64,000 bases of DNA from an uncultured Lachnospiraceae bacterium (lineage in GTDB: Bacteria; Bacillota; Clostridia; Lachnospirales; Lachnospiraceae), in the NCBI GenBank assembly GCA_900554925.1, contig USJG01000001.1, positions 40,420 to 104,419 on the forward strand. The letters run 5' to 3'. Numbering within the stretch: the stretch's first letter is position 1; each line of letters begins with the position of its first letter. The notes beneath the pieces were generated by a model. It worked only from the letters and a program-made list of their open reading frames with translations. It was not told where the DNA came from and ran no database searches. Of the stretch, positions 44,669 to 53,214 are shown in pieces. A program made the position numbers and the translations under genes.

Positions 44669-45996
44669 GCCAAGATTTGAAGAGAGAAATTGAACGATTA
44701 GTCAGAGAATACTATAAGCAATATCATCAGGAAGACAGGGATTTTTTTGTTGGTGATCGCATTCAATATTCCGGTCGGGTTTATGATGCTGATGAAATGG
44801 TAAATTTAGTAGATGCAGCATTAGAATTCTGGTTAACTTCCGGCCATTATGTGGAAGAATTTGAAACCGGATTAGCTGATTTTTTAGGGATTAGACACTG
44901 TTCCCTGGTGAATTCCGGTTCCTCCGCTAATTTATGTGCTTTTATGGCATTAACTTCTCCTAAATTGGGAGAAAGAAGGATCAAAAAGGGAGATGAAGTG
45001 ATTGCTGTGGCAGCAGCATTTCCAACAACGGTTACTCCTATTATTCAATATGGAGCAGTACCGGTGTTCCTTGATGTGACAATTCCTGATTACAATATAG
45101 ATGTCAGTAAACTGGAAGAAGCAAGAAGCGATAAGACGAAAGCAGTATTTATTGCGCATACACTTGGAAATCCCTTTGATCTTCAGTCAGTGAAAGACTT
45201 TTGTGATAAGTACAATTTGTGGCTGATAGAAGATAATTGCGATGCACTGGGTTCCGAATATTTGTATAATGGGGAATGGAGAAAGACGGGAACGATAGGA
45301 GACTTATCTACATACAGTTTTTACCCTCCACATCATATTACATTAGGGGAAGGTGGAGCTGTTTGCACCAATAATACGCAATTATACCGTTTGGTTAATT
45401 CATTTAGGGATTGGGGACGTGATTGTTGGTGTGCGTCAGGAGTGGATGACACGTGTAAGCATAGATTTTCTCAGCAATTCGGAGAACTTCCGTATGGTTA
45501 TGATCATAAGTATGTATACTCACATTTTGGTTATAATCTGAAATCGACTGATATGCAGGCATCTGTAGGATGTGCCCAGTTACAAAAATTACCAGGATTT
45601 GTAGAGGATAGAAAAAGAAATTGGAGTTATTTGCGTGAAAAATTAGAAACAGTTTCTGATAAGTTAATATTGCCAGAAAAGACAGAAAAATCAAATCCAA
45701 GTTGGTTTGGCTTTTTAATAACAGTAAAAGAGGATGCTGGATTTACAAGAGATGATATTGCACAATACCTTGAAGCAAAGAATATACAGACAAGAAATTT
45801 ATTTTCTGGAAATTATATTAAGCATCCCTGTTTTGACGAAATGAGAGAAACGCAAACAGGATATCGTGTAGTTGGAACACTTAAGAATACAGATCGCATT
45901 ATGAATCAATCTTTTTGGATAGGCGTATATCCAGGAATGACTCGTGAGAAATTGGATTATATGGTGAAAACGATAGAAGAATTTGTTGAAAAATAG
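44665..45996 (+). CDS. rfbH: CDP-6-deoxy-4-hexulose 3-dehydrase (RfbH/DdhC, E1)
   Basis: The 443-residue enzyme is a DegT-fold PMP/iron-sulfur dehydrase. At the Schiff-base position it has His, not Lys (SFYPPHHITLGEGG, H223), the hallmark of 3-dehydrases. It also has the iron-sulfur Cys set C192, C254-x-C256-x7-C264 (DCWCASGVDDTC). Both features support full RfbH function: removing the C3 hydroxyl from CDP-4-keto-6-deoxyglucose. It starts at GTG 44665 after AAAAAGGAGTGAAAACAA, overlapping the upstream gene by 4 bases. The usual electron-donating reductase (RfbI/AscD) is not in the window; a host ferredoxin could replace it. rfbF and rfbG follow. Confidence 0.92.
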   Translation: MSQDLKREIERLVREYYKQYHQEDRDFFVGDRIQYSGRVYDADEMVNLVDAALEFWLTSGHYVEEFETGLADFLGIRHCSLVNSGSSANLCAFMALTSPKLGERRIKKGDEVIAVAAAFPTTVTPIIQYGAVPVFLDVTIPDYNIDVSKLEEARSDKTKAVFIAHTLGNPFDLQSVKDFCDKYNLWLIEDNCDALGSEYLYNGEWRKTGTIGDLSTYSFYPPHHITLGEGGAVCTNNTQLYRLVNSFRDWGRDCWCASGVDDTCKHRFSQQFGELPYGYDHKYVYSHFGYNLKSTDMQASVGCAQLQKLPGFVEDRKRNWSYLREKLETVSDKLILPEKTEKSNPSWFGFLITVKEDAGFTRDDIAQYLEAKNIQTRNLFSGNYIKHPCFDEMRETQTGYRVVGTLKNTDRIMNQSFWIGVYPGMTREKLDYMVKTIEEFVEK

Positions 45997-46012
45997 TATG
46001 AGGAATTTAACG

Positions 46013-46798
46013 ATGAAAGTTGTAATATTAGCAGGAGGAAAAGGAACTAGGATAAGTGAAGAATCCTACTTAAAGCCAAAGCCAATGATAGAAATTGGTG
46101 AGATGCCTATATTGTGGCATATTATGAAATATTATTCTTTTTATGGCTATAATGAATTTATTATATGTTGTGGTTATAAAGGGTATGTAATTAAAGAGTA
46201 TTTTGCGGATTATTTTCTGCATATGTCGAATGTCACATTTGATTTTACAAATGGAAATGAAATGATTGTGCATAGCAATGTAGCAGAACCTTGGAAAGTG
46301 ACATTGATTGATACTGGTGAAGAAAGTATGACAGGAGGAAGAATTAAAAAGATACAGCCATACATTCCATTAGGAGAAAGTTTTATGCTTACTTATGGTG
46401 ATGGAGTATCCGATGTTAATATTCATCAACTTGTTGAAAATCATCAGAAGAAGCAAAAAGTAGCTACCGTTACTGCGGTTCAGCCAAACGGTAAGTTTGG
46501 GATGCTTGATATTTCAGAAGATGGGGGGGTGACTAGGTTCCTTGAAAAACCGAAAGGTGATGGCGGATGGATTAATGGTGGCTACATGGTATTGGATTAT
46601 AAGGTGTTTGATTATTTAAGAGAAGATGAAGCTTTGGTTTTTGAAGAGGAGCCGATGGAGCGATTGGCAAAAGAAGGACAGCTAAATGCATATAAGCACT
46701 ATGGATTCTGGAAATCCATGGATACTATGAGAGATAAAGATCAGTTAAATGCTATATGGAAAAATTGTAAAGCACCTTGGAAAGTGTGGAATAGGTAA
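46013..46798 (+). CDS. rfbF: Glucose-1-phosphate cytidylyltransferase
   Basis: ATG 46013 (261 residues, MKVVILAGGKGTRI) is preceded by GAGGAATTTAACG, and this start puts the nucleotide-binding strand at the N-terminus. Motifs are LAGGKGTRISEES, KPKPMIEIGEMPILWHIMKYYS, YGDGVSDV and FGMLDISEDGG. TPLIPIG-type sequences are replaced by the PKPMIEIG form specific to glucose-1-phosphate cytidylyltransferases, and GFWKSMDTMRDKDQLNAIW is the C-terminal block. It makes CDP-glucose from CTP and glucose-1-phosphate, the first step of the CDP-dideoxyhexose route. It is followed 53 bases later by rfbG. Confidence 0.93.
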   Translation: MKVVILAGGKGTRISEESYLKPKPMIEIGEMPILWHIMKYYSFYGYNEFIICCGYKGYVIKEYFADYFLHMSNVTFDFTNGNEMIVHSNVAEPWKVTLIDTGEESMTGGRIKKIQPYIPLGESFMLTYGDGVSDVNIHQLVENHQKKQKVATVTAVQPNGKFGMLDISEDGGVTRFLEKPKGDGGWINGGYMVLDYKVFDYLREDEALVFEEEPMERLAKEGQLNAYKHYGFWKSMDTMRDKDQLNAIWKNCKAPWKVWNR

Positions 46799-46851
46799 AT
46801 AGAAAGACGTCCATAAATAGAGATGAACAAATAATAGAGTTTGGGGATCAG

Positions 46852-47955
46852 ATGAAAAATGATAATTCTATAAGAGAATTTTATAGAGGGAAGAAAGTTC
46901 TCGTGACAGGACATACAGGATTTAAAGGCACATGGATGAGTTTAATGCTGAATGCACTTGGTGCAGAAGTGTGCGGTTATTCCCTTCCTTTAAATCCATA
47001 TTCTTTTTACAAAGAGGTTGGTATAAAAATCACAAAGCACTGTGAGGGAGATATTGCGGATAGAGCATCTTTGGAAAGTGTAATTGGAGAATTTAAACCA
47101 GAAATTATAATTCATCTGGCATCTCATTCTTCTCTGGATGGCAGTGATAGAATCCCTGATTTCATTTTAAAGACAAATATCATGGGGGTTGTAAATCTGT
47201 TGGATATATCCAGAAAATTAGATGGTCTAAAAAGCATTGTGATAGTAACCAGTGACAAGTGCTACAAAAATCTTGAGTCTGAGAAGCCTTATGAAGAGGA
47301 TTGTGCCTTGGGAGGAGAAGATCCTTATTCTGTCAGTAAAGTTTGTCAGGAACTGATTACACAGTGTTACCAGAAAACATTTTTTGAGCAGGAAGCTTCT
47401 GCTGCAAGCAGACCATGTATCGCGACAGCCAGGGCCAGCAATGTTATAGGCATAGGGGATTATAATGTAACCAGATTGATTCCCTATATGCTGGAAAGTT
47501 TTAAAAGTGGCAATATTGCAACGATAAGAAGCCCCAAGTCAATCAGGCCATGGCAATATGTGCTGGATGTGGTGTGGGGCTATCTTCTATTAGCCAGAAA
47601 GTTATATGAGGAAAGCGAATTGGGAAATCAATATAATGGACCATATAATTTTGGACCAAATGAGGATGGTTTTCGTCAGGTGGGAAACATTGTAGAAATT
47701 TTAGCGAAGCATTTTCCAGGCGCAAAATATACTTTTGGGGAGATCAGCAGAGCTGTTAAGGAAACCCATATCTTAAAATTAGATAGCAGTAAAGCACAAA
47801 ATATTTTGAACTGGAATCCGCTTTATACGGTAGAAGATATGATGAATGAAATGGCACAATTTATTATGCTGGAAAAGAGTGGAATTGAGACAGGCAGATT
47901 GTGTGAAGATGCAATCAGCGCTTACTTGGAAAAGGTAGAACAAAGATATGAATGA
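46852..47955 (+). CDS. rfbG: CDP-glucose 4,6-dehydratase
   Basis: The 367-residue extended SDR has GHTGFKG at 20-26, HLASHSS, IVTSDKCYKN and the catalytic pair Y159-x3-K163 (DPYSVSK). RPWQYVLDVVWGYLLLA, YNFGPNEDGF and LNWNPLYTVEDMM are CDP-glucose 4,6-dehydratase blocks. It converts CDP-glucose to CDP-4-keto-6-deoxyglucose, the substrate of RfbH. HLASHSSLDGSDRIPDF is a variant of the HLAAQPLVRRSY seen in most family members, so the protein is somewhat divergent around the active-site loop. It overlaps the following TPP alpha-subunit gene by 8 bases. Confidence 0.9.
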   Translation: MKNDNSIREFYRGKKVLVTGHTGFKGTWMSLMLNALGAEVCGYSLPLNPYSFYKEVGIKITKHCEGDIADRASLESVIGEFKPEIIIHLASHSSLDGSDRIPDFILKTNIMGVVNLLDISRKLDGLKSIVIVTSDKCYKNLESEKPYEEDCALGGEDPYSVSKVCQELITQCYQKTFFEQEASAASRPCIATARASNVIGIGDYNVTRLIPYMLESFKSGNIATIRSPKSIRPWQYVLDVVWGYLLLARKLYEESELGNQYNGPYNFGPNEDGFRQVGNIVEILAKHFPGAKYTFGEISRAVKETHILKLDSSKAQNILNWNPLYTVEDMMNEMAQFIMLEKSGIETGRLCEDAISAYLEKVEQRYE

Positions 47956-48910
47956 TAAGCTTTTAGACTTATATAAAGATATGAAAAGAATAAGAATGGT
48001 AGAAACGACCATTGCGGATAATTACAATAATGAAGTGAGAGAAATGCATACTCCGATACATTTGTATGATGGTCAGGAGGCTGTTGCTGTGGGAATTTGT
48101 TCAGTCCTAAGCAGGGAGGATGTGATTTTCAGCAATCATAGATGTCATGGGCATTATTTGGCTAAGGGCGGAGATTTAGACAAGATGATTGCTGAACTGC
48201 ATAATAAGGAAACGGGATGCAGCAAAGGGCATGGCGGTTCCATGCATTTGATAGATAAAGAAAACGGAGTGGCATTAACATCTGCTATTGTATCAGGTAA
48301 TGTTTCCATAGGTACCGGATATGCTTTGGCAGAAAAGATGAAAAAAAGCAATAATATAGCAGTGGTTTTTTTTGGAGACGGTGCTTCAGAAGAAGGTTCA
48401 GTGTATGAAAGCATCTGCTTTGCCGAATTGCGGAAACTTCCAGTCGTGTTTGTATGTGAAAACAATCTGTATTCTATCGCGACACCGTTGGACAGGAGAG
48501 AGCCTAATAAAGATATTTCGTCTAAATTTGAAACAATTTTGCCAACGCAGAAGGTTGATGGAAATGATGTACTGGCTGTCCGGGAAGCTGCTAAGATGGC
48601 AGTGGATGCAGCACGAAAAGGGCAGGGGCCCAGTCTGCTAGAGTGTATGACTTATCGTTTGCGTGCTCATCACAATATAGGAGATGGGGTAGATGGACGT
48701 TTTAGAACAGAGCAAGAACTTGCAGATTGGAAAAATGATGATCCTATCGAAAAATTAAAGAAAAAGCTGTTGCAGGAAAATTTGGCGGACGAGAAGAAAT
48801 TATATGATATAGAGCAAAATATTGAACAGGAAATACAAGAAGCATTCAGATATGCCAGAAGCAGCGCCTGTCCGGAGGCTTCTGAATTATCTAATGGATT
48901 ATGGGGGTAA
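47948..48910 (+). CDS. TPP-dependent E1 alpha-subunit-like enzyme (PDH/AviB1-like)
   Basis: The 320-residue protein is an E1 alpha subunit. It has HTPIHLYDGQEAVAVGI, FSNHRCHGHYLAKGG, SKGHGGSMHL and the TPP/Mg motif from 143: GDGASEEGSVYESICFAE ending in CENN at 170. Its beta partner follows 4 bases later, so the pair should form an alpha2-beta2 enzyme. No E2 (lipoyl) or E3 gene is present in the window, so this is unlikely to be a working 2-oxoacid dehydrogenase complex. E1-like pairs in sugar gene clusters, such as AviB1/AviB2 of avilamycin, add a two-carbon unit to a keto sugar. It directly follows rfbH-F-G, so transfer to a CDP-4-keto sugar is the favoured inference. Confidence 0.85.
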   Translation: MNDKLLDLYKDMKRIRMVETTIADNYNNEVREMHTPIHLYDGQEAVAVGICSVLSREDVIFSNHRCHGHYLAKGGDLDKMIAELHNKETGCSKGHGGSMHLIDKENGVALTSAIVSGNVSIGTGYALAEKMKKSNNIAVVFFGDGASEEGSVYESICFAELRKLPVVFVCENNLYSIATPLDRREPNKDISSKFETILPTQKVDGNDVLAVREAAKMAVDAARKGQGPSLLECMTYRLRAHHNIGDGVDGRFRTEQELADWKNDDPIEKLKKKLLQENLADEKKLYDIEQNIEQEIQEAFRYARSSACPEASELSNGLWG

Positions 48911-48914
48911 ATAA

Positions 48915-49961
48915 ATGCCTTGGACAGTGATCAATAAAGAAGATGAAATAGATTGTGATTATGGCTACAGCGATGAAGGCGTAAGAAAGCTGTCTTATGC
49001 TGAAGCTATAAGAGAAGCCTTTGAACAGGCTATGACCCTGGATAAAAATGTGTTCCTTATGGGACAAGGAATTAATGATAAAACGGGGATGTTTGATGCA
49101 ACAACCGACTTGTATAAAAAATTTGGTGAGGATAGGGTTTTTGATACACCTTTGGCGGAAACTGGTTTGACTGGGGTAGCGGTAGGTGCTGCAATGAGTG
49201 GTCTTAGACCGATTTATTGCCATAATAGACCAGATTTTCTTATGTTATCCATGGATCAAATTGTTAATCATGCTTCAAAATATAATTATATGTCGGGCGG
49301 ACAATGCCCTATTCCATTGGTTATCTGGGCTGTAACAGGTCAGGGATGGGGTTCGGCAGCGCAGCATTCGCAGGCATTACAGGGATTGTTTATGCATATT
49401 CCAGGATTGAAGATCGTAATGCCTACAACGCCATATGATGCTAAAGGGCTTATGTTGCAGGCTATTGCTGATAATAATCCGGTTTTGTTTTTGGATCATA
49501 GACAAATTTACAATCAAAAGGGAAATGTACCGGAGAAAATGTATAAGATTCCCTTTGGTAAAGGGATGGTCAGGCGAAAGGGAAAAGATGTTACCATTTT
49601 GGGAATTTCATCTATGCTTCCGGAGGCATTAAAAGCAGCTGAAAAGCTGGAGAAAAATGGTATTTTGGCAGAGGTAATAGATTTAAGAACAATTAAACCA
49701 TTTGATACAGAAATTATCGTGGAATCTGTTAGAAAGACAGGATACCTGATTATAGCAGATACTGGATGGAAAACCGGAGGAGCTGCGGCAGAAATAGCAG
49801 CTACTGTTTACGAAAATGCATTTGGAAATTTAAGAGCACCAATCGAAAGAGTAGCATTACCGGATTTGCCAACACCGGCAGCATATACTTTGGAAAACGC
49901 GTATTATAATACGGAAAAGGATATAGTAGAAGCAGTAAATAAAGTATTAAAAAGAGGATAA
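48915..49961 (+). CDS. TPP-dependent E1 beta-subunit-like enzyme (PDH/AviB2-like)
   Basis: The 348-residue protein is the beta partner. It has LSYAEAIREAFEQAM, FDTPLAETGLTGVAVGAAMSG (E82, the cofactor-activating Glu), QGWGSAAQHSQALQGLF, MPTTPYDAKGLM and the C-terminal transketolase domain with ADTGWKTGG. QHSQ..QGLF is the conserved His region of the family. The first ~25 residues (an acidic stretch) are an extension beyond the usual start. See the alpha subunit for function. Downstream an SDR begins 10 bases on, as expected if the keto group of the new branch is reduced next. Confidence 0.85.
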   Translation: MPWTVINKEDEIDCDYGYSDEGVRKLSYAEAIREAFEQAMTLDKNVFLMGQGINDKTGMFDATTDLYKKFGEDRVFDTPLAETGLTGVAVGAAMSGLRPIYCHNRPDFLMLSMDQIVNHASKYNYMSGGQCPIPLVIWAVTGQGWGSAAQHSQALQGLFMHIPGLKIVMPTTPYDAKGLMLQAIADNNPVLFLDHRQIYNQKGNVPEKMYKIPFGKGMVRRKGKDVTILGISSMLPEALKAAEKLEKNGILAEVIDLRTIKPFDTEIIVESVRKTGYLIIADTGWKTGGAAAEIAATVYENAFGNLRAPIERVALPDLPTPAAYTLENAYYNTEKDIVEAVNKVLKRG

Positions 49962-49971
49962 AACTGAGGAT

Positions 49972-50913
49972 ATGAAAAGAGTAATTGTCAGTGGCGCAGC
50001 GGGATTTATTGGCAATGCAGTAGCCAGACAGCTTGTGAGTCAGGGCGTTCATGTTGTAGCTGTAGTTAAGCCGGGAACTGCACAAAGTGAAGAAGCATTC
50101 CGTTTGAAAAATTTTGATGTTCCAGTCATTGAGTGTGATTTGAAAGAGATTGAATATTTGCCGAAGCTTATTGGTGCGCAAGGGTATGATGCGTTTTATC
50201 AGTTTGCATGGGATGGGGTGGACAAAGAAGCGTTTGCAGATTATGAAAGGCAAATAGACAATATCAGGTGGTCGATTAAATCAGTTGAGGCCGCAGCCGC
50301 TTTGAAATGCAGAAAATTCATTGGTGCAGGAAGCGTTACACAAATGGAATTGCTGTATAAGGATGGGCGTTTTTTTACAGAGGATAAACATAAATATTAC
50401 AGGGCTGCCCAGTTAGCCAGTGAAGCTATGGGGAGAGCAGTTGCAAGGGAAAAGGGGATTGAGTTCCTATGGCCAATTATTATTAATGTATATGGCGAAG
50501 GTGAAACGACGCTAAGATTGGTAAATAATATGATAAGAAATTTGCTTGCAGGGAAGTATCAGTCATTTAGTCCGGGAGAACAAATGTATGATTTTTTACA
50601 CATACAAGATGCAGCAAGAGCTTTTTGTTTAATCGGTGAGAAGGGACGAGAGGAATCGCAATATATAATTGGCAGCGGAATGGCAAGACCTCTGAAAGAA
50701 TATCTTGGAATTATCAGGGATGTGGTAGCGCCTGAAATGAAATTGGGATTAGGAGAACTGGAATTTCATGGTTTGGAAATGACAGAAGAGATGCTCAATA
50801 TTGATACGTTAATTTCGGATACAGGATTTAGCCCTGAAATCACTTTTGAAGCAGGTATAAAACGGACACTTGAATGGATTAAGAAAGAGGATAAAAAAAC
50901 AGATAATGAATAG
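49972..50913 (+). CDS. Extended SDR with Gln in place of catalytic Lys
   Basis: The 313-residue protein has the NAD(P) motif GAAGFIGNA (8-16) and the active-site region FIGAGSVTQ, the Ser of which is S121. The Tyr region is KYYRAAQLASEAM. Counting from Y143, the Lys position is Q147, and no other Tyr-x3-Lys appears nearby, so the canonical YxxxK is lost. Extended SDRs usually act as sugar epimerases, dehydratases or reductases. In this context a reductase or epimerase for the CDP-branched sugar is plausible, but the missing Lys makes catalytic activity uncertain. ADYERQIDNIRWSI and VYGEGETTLRLVNNM are the other conserved blocks. Confidence 0.75.
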   Translation: MKRVIVSGAAGFIGNAVARQLVSQGVHVVAVVKPGTAQSEEAFRLKNFDVPVIECDLKEIEYLPKLIGAQGYDAFYQFAWDGVDKEAFADYERQIDNIRWSIKSVEAAAALKCRKFIGAGSVTQMELLYKDGRFFTEDKHKYYRAAQLASEAMGRAVAREKGIEFLWPIIINVYGEGETTLRLVNNMIRNLLAGKYQSFSPGEQMYDFLHIQDAARAFCLIGEKGREESQYIIGSGMARPLKEYLGIIRDVVAPEMKLGLGELEFHGLEMTEEMLNIDTLISDTGFSPEITFEAGIKRTLEWIKKEDKKTDNE

Positions 50914-52099
50914 CGTTAAAGAGATATTTGATGAGTATAAACTGCACAGCAAAGAAATAGAAATTCCATTGGAACAGGTAAAAAGGGAATTACAGCCATA
51001 TAAAAATAAAATCGTATTATATGGCGCGGGAAGTGCAGGTATAGCATTTTTGCATTATTTATTAGATGCGAAAATATTTCCCCGTTACTTTGCTGATGGC
51101 GATAATGAAAAGCATGGAAAAATATGCGAAGGGCTTGAAATTATTGCACCCGAAACAATTATTGACAGGGTCGGGAAAGAGGCGTTAGTAATTGTTACTA
51201 TAAATACAGACGGGAAAAGTTATTGTAAAGATTTTAAAAAAGAGTTGCTTGTGGGAGGTCATCATGGGGTTCACAGGCGATTAAAGGAATGTGGATGCTC
51301 CAATATAATTGATTACACATATTTTAGAAGATGCTATCAGTTATTTCGTGGTGAAAAATATAATTTACCAGCCTGCTCTGATGTTTATATGATGCTGGAA
51401 AGGCAGGGAGAGATAGAAAGAACTTATAAGCTGCTGGAAGATGACATGACAAGAAGTACTTTTTTAAAGGTATTGGAGTTTAGAATATTGACAGATCAAG
51501 TAGAGATTCCGACCTTTCCGGAAAAAGGGATGTACTTTGAATATGATCTGTTTCCGAAGATTAATGATGAAGTATTTGTTGATTGCGGAGCCTGTGGAGG
51601 CAGCAGTCTTACTGAATTTTTAGAAACTAATAATCATTGCTTTGAGGCATATCATGGTATTGAGCCAGATAAAACTAACTTTGAAAAATTAGAAAAGTTC
51701 ATTTCAGAATTACCGGAGAATGAACAGAAGAAAATGCAGATTTATCATGCGGCAGCGTACGAAAATGATGGAAGCACTAACTTTTTTATTTTAAATGGCC
51801 CGGGGTCCTTTCAGGCAGATAATGGGCCTGACCGGATAAAAACAGTTAAAATAGATAGCATATTGGATCGTGAAAAGGCCACTTATATCAAAATGAACAT
51901 TGAAGGTTCAGAAGTGCCTGCACTTAGAGGAGCAAAGTACACAATCAGTAATTATCATCCGCGAATGGCAATTATGGGGTATCACAAAACCAGCGATTTT
52001 TGGGAAGTTCCACTACTTATGAAAGAATATAATGGGGATTATCAATTAAGCCTGCGCTCATATATGAGGAATGTAGCATTTGCATATTATGCCTATTAG
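50906..52099 (+). CDS. FkbM family methyltransferase with N-terminal nucleotide-binding-like domain
   Basis: Counted from ATG 50906 (397 residues; a TTG at 50870 is also in frame). The first ~120 residues have NKIVLYGAGSAGIAFLHYLL and FADGDNEKHGKI, a Rossmann-like segment that could bind a nucleotide or sugar nucleotide. The C-terminal half is an FkbM methyltransferase: EVFVDCGACGGSSLTEF, GIEPDKTNFEKLEKF, IYHAAAYENDGSTNFF and YIKMNIEGSEVPALRGA. FkbM enzymes O-methylate hydroxyls. Its location inside the CDP-sugar block suggests methylation of the dideoxy sugar or of the sugar chain. The N-terminal domain is not part of ordinary FkbM proteins. Confidence 0.82.
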   Translation: MNSVKEIFDEYKLHSKEIEIPLEQVKRELQPYKNKIVLYGAGSAGIAFLHYLLDAKIFPRYFADGDNEKHGKICEGLEIIAPETIIDRVGKEALVIVTINTDGKSYCKDFKKELLVGGHHGVHRRLKECGCSNIIDYTYFRRCYQLFRGEKYNLPACSDVYMMLERQGEIERTYKLLEDDMTRSTFLKVLEFRILTDQVEIPTFPEKGMYFEYDLFPKINDEVFVDCGACGGSSLTEFLETNNHCFEAYHGIEPDKTNFEKLEKFISELPENEQKKMQIYHAAAYENDGSTNFFILNGPGSFQADNGPDRIKTVKIDSILDREKATYIKMNIEGSEVPALRGAKYTISNYHPRMAIMGYHKTSDFWEVPLLMKEYNGDYQLSLRSYMRNVAFAYYAY

Positions 52100-52156
52100 C
52101 AGTAGATATATTCATAAGATATGGTGTGAAGTTAATATTACGGAAAGGACAGTAAA

Positions 52157-53176
52157 ATGATACTACATAGTTTGAAAGGAATAATTAAAGGTGGAGAGAC
52201 ATACTTGATAACAGGTGCAAATGGGTTTGTTGGTAGTTCTATAGTGTATGCTTTACTCGAGTTTAATTATTATGCAAAAGAGAATCCATGTAGAATAATA
52301 ATAGTTGTACGAAACCGTGATAAGGCAATAAAGAAGTTTGGGGGAATTGTAGAAGATAAAAATATCACATTAATAGTTAATGAAAATAAAGAACGTATAT
52401 TGGTTTCAGAAAGAGTAGACTGGATAATCTGTGCGGCAGCAGTAACCAAAAAGGAAATAATTAAAAAATACCCGGCCGACACATTGAATAGCAATATCTT
52501 TGGAATATATAACTGTTTGGAATTGGCTAAAGAGAAAAAAGTTAAGGGAATATTATTTATCAGTAGCGTCCAGGCATATGGAAGAGTTCAAAATGATATG
52601 ATTCGAGAAGACGACTTTGGAAATTTAGATTGCATGAAAGAAGAGGCAGTATATCCTGAGAGCAAAAGAGTCGGCGAGATGTTGATTTGGGCATATAATA
52701 AGCAATTTGGCGTACCAGCTATGTGTGCACGATTGTTTCATGTATACGGTGAAGGTGAAGAGTATGATAATGGTACATTTTTAAGTGATTTTGTTAACGA
52801 TGTCATTAATGATAGAGATATCGTAATCAAGGGTAGTGGTGCTGAGGTAAGAAATTTATGTTATATTTCAGATGTAGTCAGAGGAATTTTCTTTATACTT
52901 CATAAAGGAAAGCATGGAGAAGCATATAATGTAGGATCAGAGTTAAACAATTATACCATCAAAGAATGTGCAAAAATGTTACAAGTAGCAGCAAAAGAAG
53001 TGGGTCATGAAGTAACAATGGTGATAAAAAATGAAAAGTACGAGAATGGTAAGGTAATAAATGTGCAAATTCCTTGCGTTGAGAAATTAAAATTGCTAGG
53101 CTGGGAAGAAGAGGATGTGGATGTGACATTAAATTTTAAAAAATTGTTAAAAGAAGCATGTGACAGAGTATCTTAA
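52157..53176 (+). CDS. Extended SDR, NAD-dependent epimerase/dehydratase-like
   Basis: The 339-residue protein has GANGFVG at 20-26, ISSVQAYGR and the intact catalytic pair Y166-x3-K170 (VYPESKRVGEM). RLFHVYGEGEEYDNGTF and YNVGSELNNYTIKECAKML are the sugar-site blocks. It resembles UDP-glucuronate decarboxylases and other 4,6-dehydratase-type SDRs, without a specific match I can name. It is the second SDR in the CDP-sugar block and, unlike the one at 49972, looks catalytically complete. It could reduce the branched-sugar ketone or epimerise a ring carbon. AAGGACAGTAAA precedes the ATG. Confidence 0.8.
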   Translation: MILHSLKGIIKGGETYLITGANGFVGSSIVYALLEFNYYAKENPCRIIIVVRNRDKAIKKFGGIVEDKNITLIVNENKERILVSERVDWIICAAAVTKKEIIKKYPADTLNSNIFGIYNCLELAKEKKVKGILFISSVQAYGRVQNDMIREDDFGNLDCMKEEAVYPESKRVGEMLIWAYNKQFGVPAMCARLFHVYGEGEEYDNGTFLSDFVNDVINDRDIVIKGSGAEVRNLCYISDVVRGIFFILHKGKHGEAYNVGSELNNYTIKECAKMLQVAAKEVGHEVTMVIKNEKYENGKVINVQIPCVEKLKLLGWEEEDVDVTLNFKKLLKEACDRVS

Positions 53177-53214
53177 AAGAAAGAATTACTTTATTATGAA
53201 AAGAGAGAATAGCA

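Noticed and set aside
47948..49961. Part of a pyruvate or acetoin dehydrogenase complex
   Set aside because: No lipoyl E2 or E3 gene in the window and the pair is coupled to CDP-sugar genes, so a central-metabolism role is less likely.
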